Assembly: GCA_014800815.1 (NCBI GenBank)
Contig: JAAVFI010000038.1
Span: 1 to 53,490, forward strand
Direction of reading: 5' to 3'
DNA from: Bacteroidales bacterium
GTDB lineage: Bacteria > Bacteroidota > Bacteroidia > Bacteroidales > Muribaculaceae
Length of the DNA: 53,490 nt
Shown here: positions 53,072 through 53,490 of the stretch, piece after piece
Layout: every line of letters starts with the position of its first letter
Numbering within the stretch: the first letter of the stretch is position 1
Position numbers and translations under genes: made by a program
The notes under the pieces: generated by a model
Database searches by the model: none
The model's input: the letters and a program-made list of their open reading frames with translations, nothing else
What the model was told of the DNA's origin: nothing

Positions 53072-53371
53072 ATGTATTCTCTCCCAAAATCAGAAATTGA
53101 CTTCGACAAATATGATGAAATGAGATTGCACATGGAGGTAGTAATGTCTTCATCAATAGTTGACTTTGATATCCCAATGAGGATTGCTATCCCCCTTGAT
53201 AATGCAGGTATCAGCAGAATCAAAGATTTGGTTGTCTTAACTCGTGAGGACTTGTTGAAGATTAATAGACTTGGGGAAAAAGCAGTATGCGAGATTGAAA
53301 GGATTCTTAATGAATTTGACCTTTCTCTCGGTATGGAATATCCGATTCCCAATAAATACAAATACATATGA
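53072..53371 (+). CDS. orphan protein resembling RNA polymerase alpha C-terminal domain
   Basis: The 99-residue product from ATG 53072 has an N-terminal part with no recognised family (1-35). A region like the C-terminal domain of RNA polymerase alpha follows (about 36-88): IPLDNAGISRIKDLVVLTRE, then DLLKINRLGEKAVCEIERIL, and a final FDLSLGM, as in true alpha. In RpoA this helix-hairpin-helix domain touches upstream DNA and activators. No alpha N-terminal domain is present, so it cannot assemble polymerase. It may bind DNA or regulators. GTG 53066 is a possible alternative start. A terminator follows at once. Confidence 0.8.
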   Translation: MYSLPKSEIDFDKYDEMRLHMEVVMSSSIVDFDIPMRIAIPLDNAGISRIKDLVVLTREDLLKINRLGEKAVCEIERILNEFDLSLGMEYPIPNKYKYI

Positions 53372-53408
53372 AAAGAGGCTGTCTAACAAGTTTAGGCAGT
53401 CTCTTTTT
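53371..53408 (+). terminator. terminator of the alpha-CTD-like gene
   Basis: A 13-base-pair stem (53374-53386 with 53392-53404, two G-U pairs) starts just after the stop codon, followed by a T run. A tracts on the other side make it probably bidirectional. Confidence 0.85.
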
Positions 53409-53430
53409 TCGTTCAGTCAGGCTAAAAAAT

Positions 53431-53465
53431 AAGGCTTTCATGCTGAAATTCAGCGCGAAAGCCTT
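53431..53465 (-). terminator. two-tier hairpin, probable terminator of a gene beyond the right edge
   Basis: AAGGCTTTC (53431-53439) pairs with GAAAGCCTT (53457-53465), and inside it GCTGAA (53442-53447) pairs with TTCAGC (53449-53454). On the minus strand TATTTTTT follows, which suits a minus-strand gene arriving from the right. Confidence 0.65.
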
Positions 53466-53490
53466 TGCTATGTCATAAATTTTCAGTAAA

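Noticed and set aside
1-53490. CRISPR arrays, tRNA or rRNA genes, insertion sequences
   Set aside because: No regular spaced repeats, no cloverleaf-like arms with a CCA region, no rRNA segments and no transposase frames were found by reading.

Overview
The window looks like a chromosomal stretch of a Bacteroidales bacterium of roughly 50 % GC, probably in or near the family Muribaculaceae. That placement rests on gene families confined to Bacteroidetes (DUF5686, DUF3098, DUF1599, BT_3928-type membrane protein, TIGR02757), on conserved Bacteroidetes gene orders, and on many promoters of the Bacteroidetes type (TTTG, about 20 bases, then TAnnTTTG). The genus is inferred only. No rRNA, tRNA, CRISPR array or insertion sequence was found.

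Layout. 1-4.5 kb: the 3' end of an unrecognised gene, then the translation operon thrS-infC-rpmI-rplT (minus) and a small exported PepSY-like protein. 4.6-12.9 kb: a plus-strand run of dxr, an RseP-type site-2 protease and two rRNA methyltransferases, followed by a divergent CYTH/DUF5686 pair. 12.9-20.9 kb: a minus-strand operon dedA-rpe-ftsK-lolA-trxB-ybaK-aroC-radical SAM, largely joined by stop/start overlaps. 21-32.9 kb (minus): anaerobic ribonucleotide reductase nrdD-nrdG with a nitroreductase lipoprotein, gdhA, rarA with a phosphodiesterase, a three-gene pstS/TPR group, and rluA-fmt. 33-42.8 kb (plus): menC-menE, trigger factor, an exported GH10-like protein with a glycosyltransferase, and a DUF1599 / BT_3928-type / tpiA / SPOR / folE cluster. 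42.9-46.6 kb (plus): three exported proteins that fit the breakdown of murein peptides outside the cytoplasm. 46.8-50.7 kb (plus): ftsX-DUF3098-uppP-truB-queA, converging on a TIGR02757 gene. 51.5-53.5 kb: an AT-richer end with a tyrosine recombinase and a small free-standing protein resembling the C-terminal domain of RNA polymerase alpha; it looks like the edge of an accessory region.

Most of the window is core metabolism and envelope biology. The places that most deserve a second look are: (1) the BT_3928-type membrane protein, whose frame runs without a stop into tpiA across an eight-A run, with a good tpiA promoter inside the join; (2) the right end, where a tandem 14-base repeat, a near-perfect promoter, an approximately 70-base promoter-to-terminator unit and an orphan alpha-CTD-like gene follow the integrase; and (3) the murein-peptide cluster, which includes an epimerase with a twin-arginine signal.
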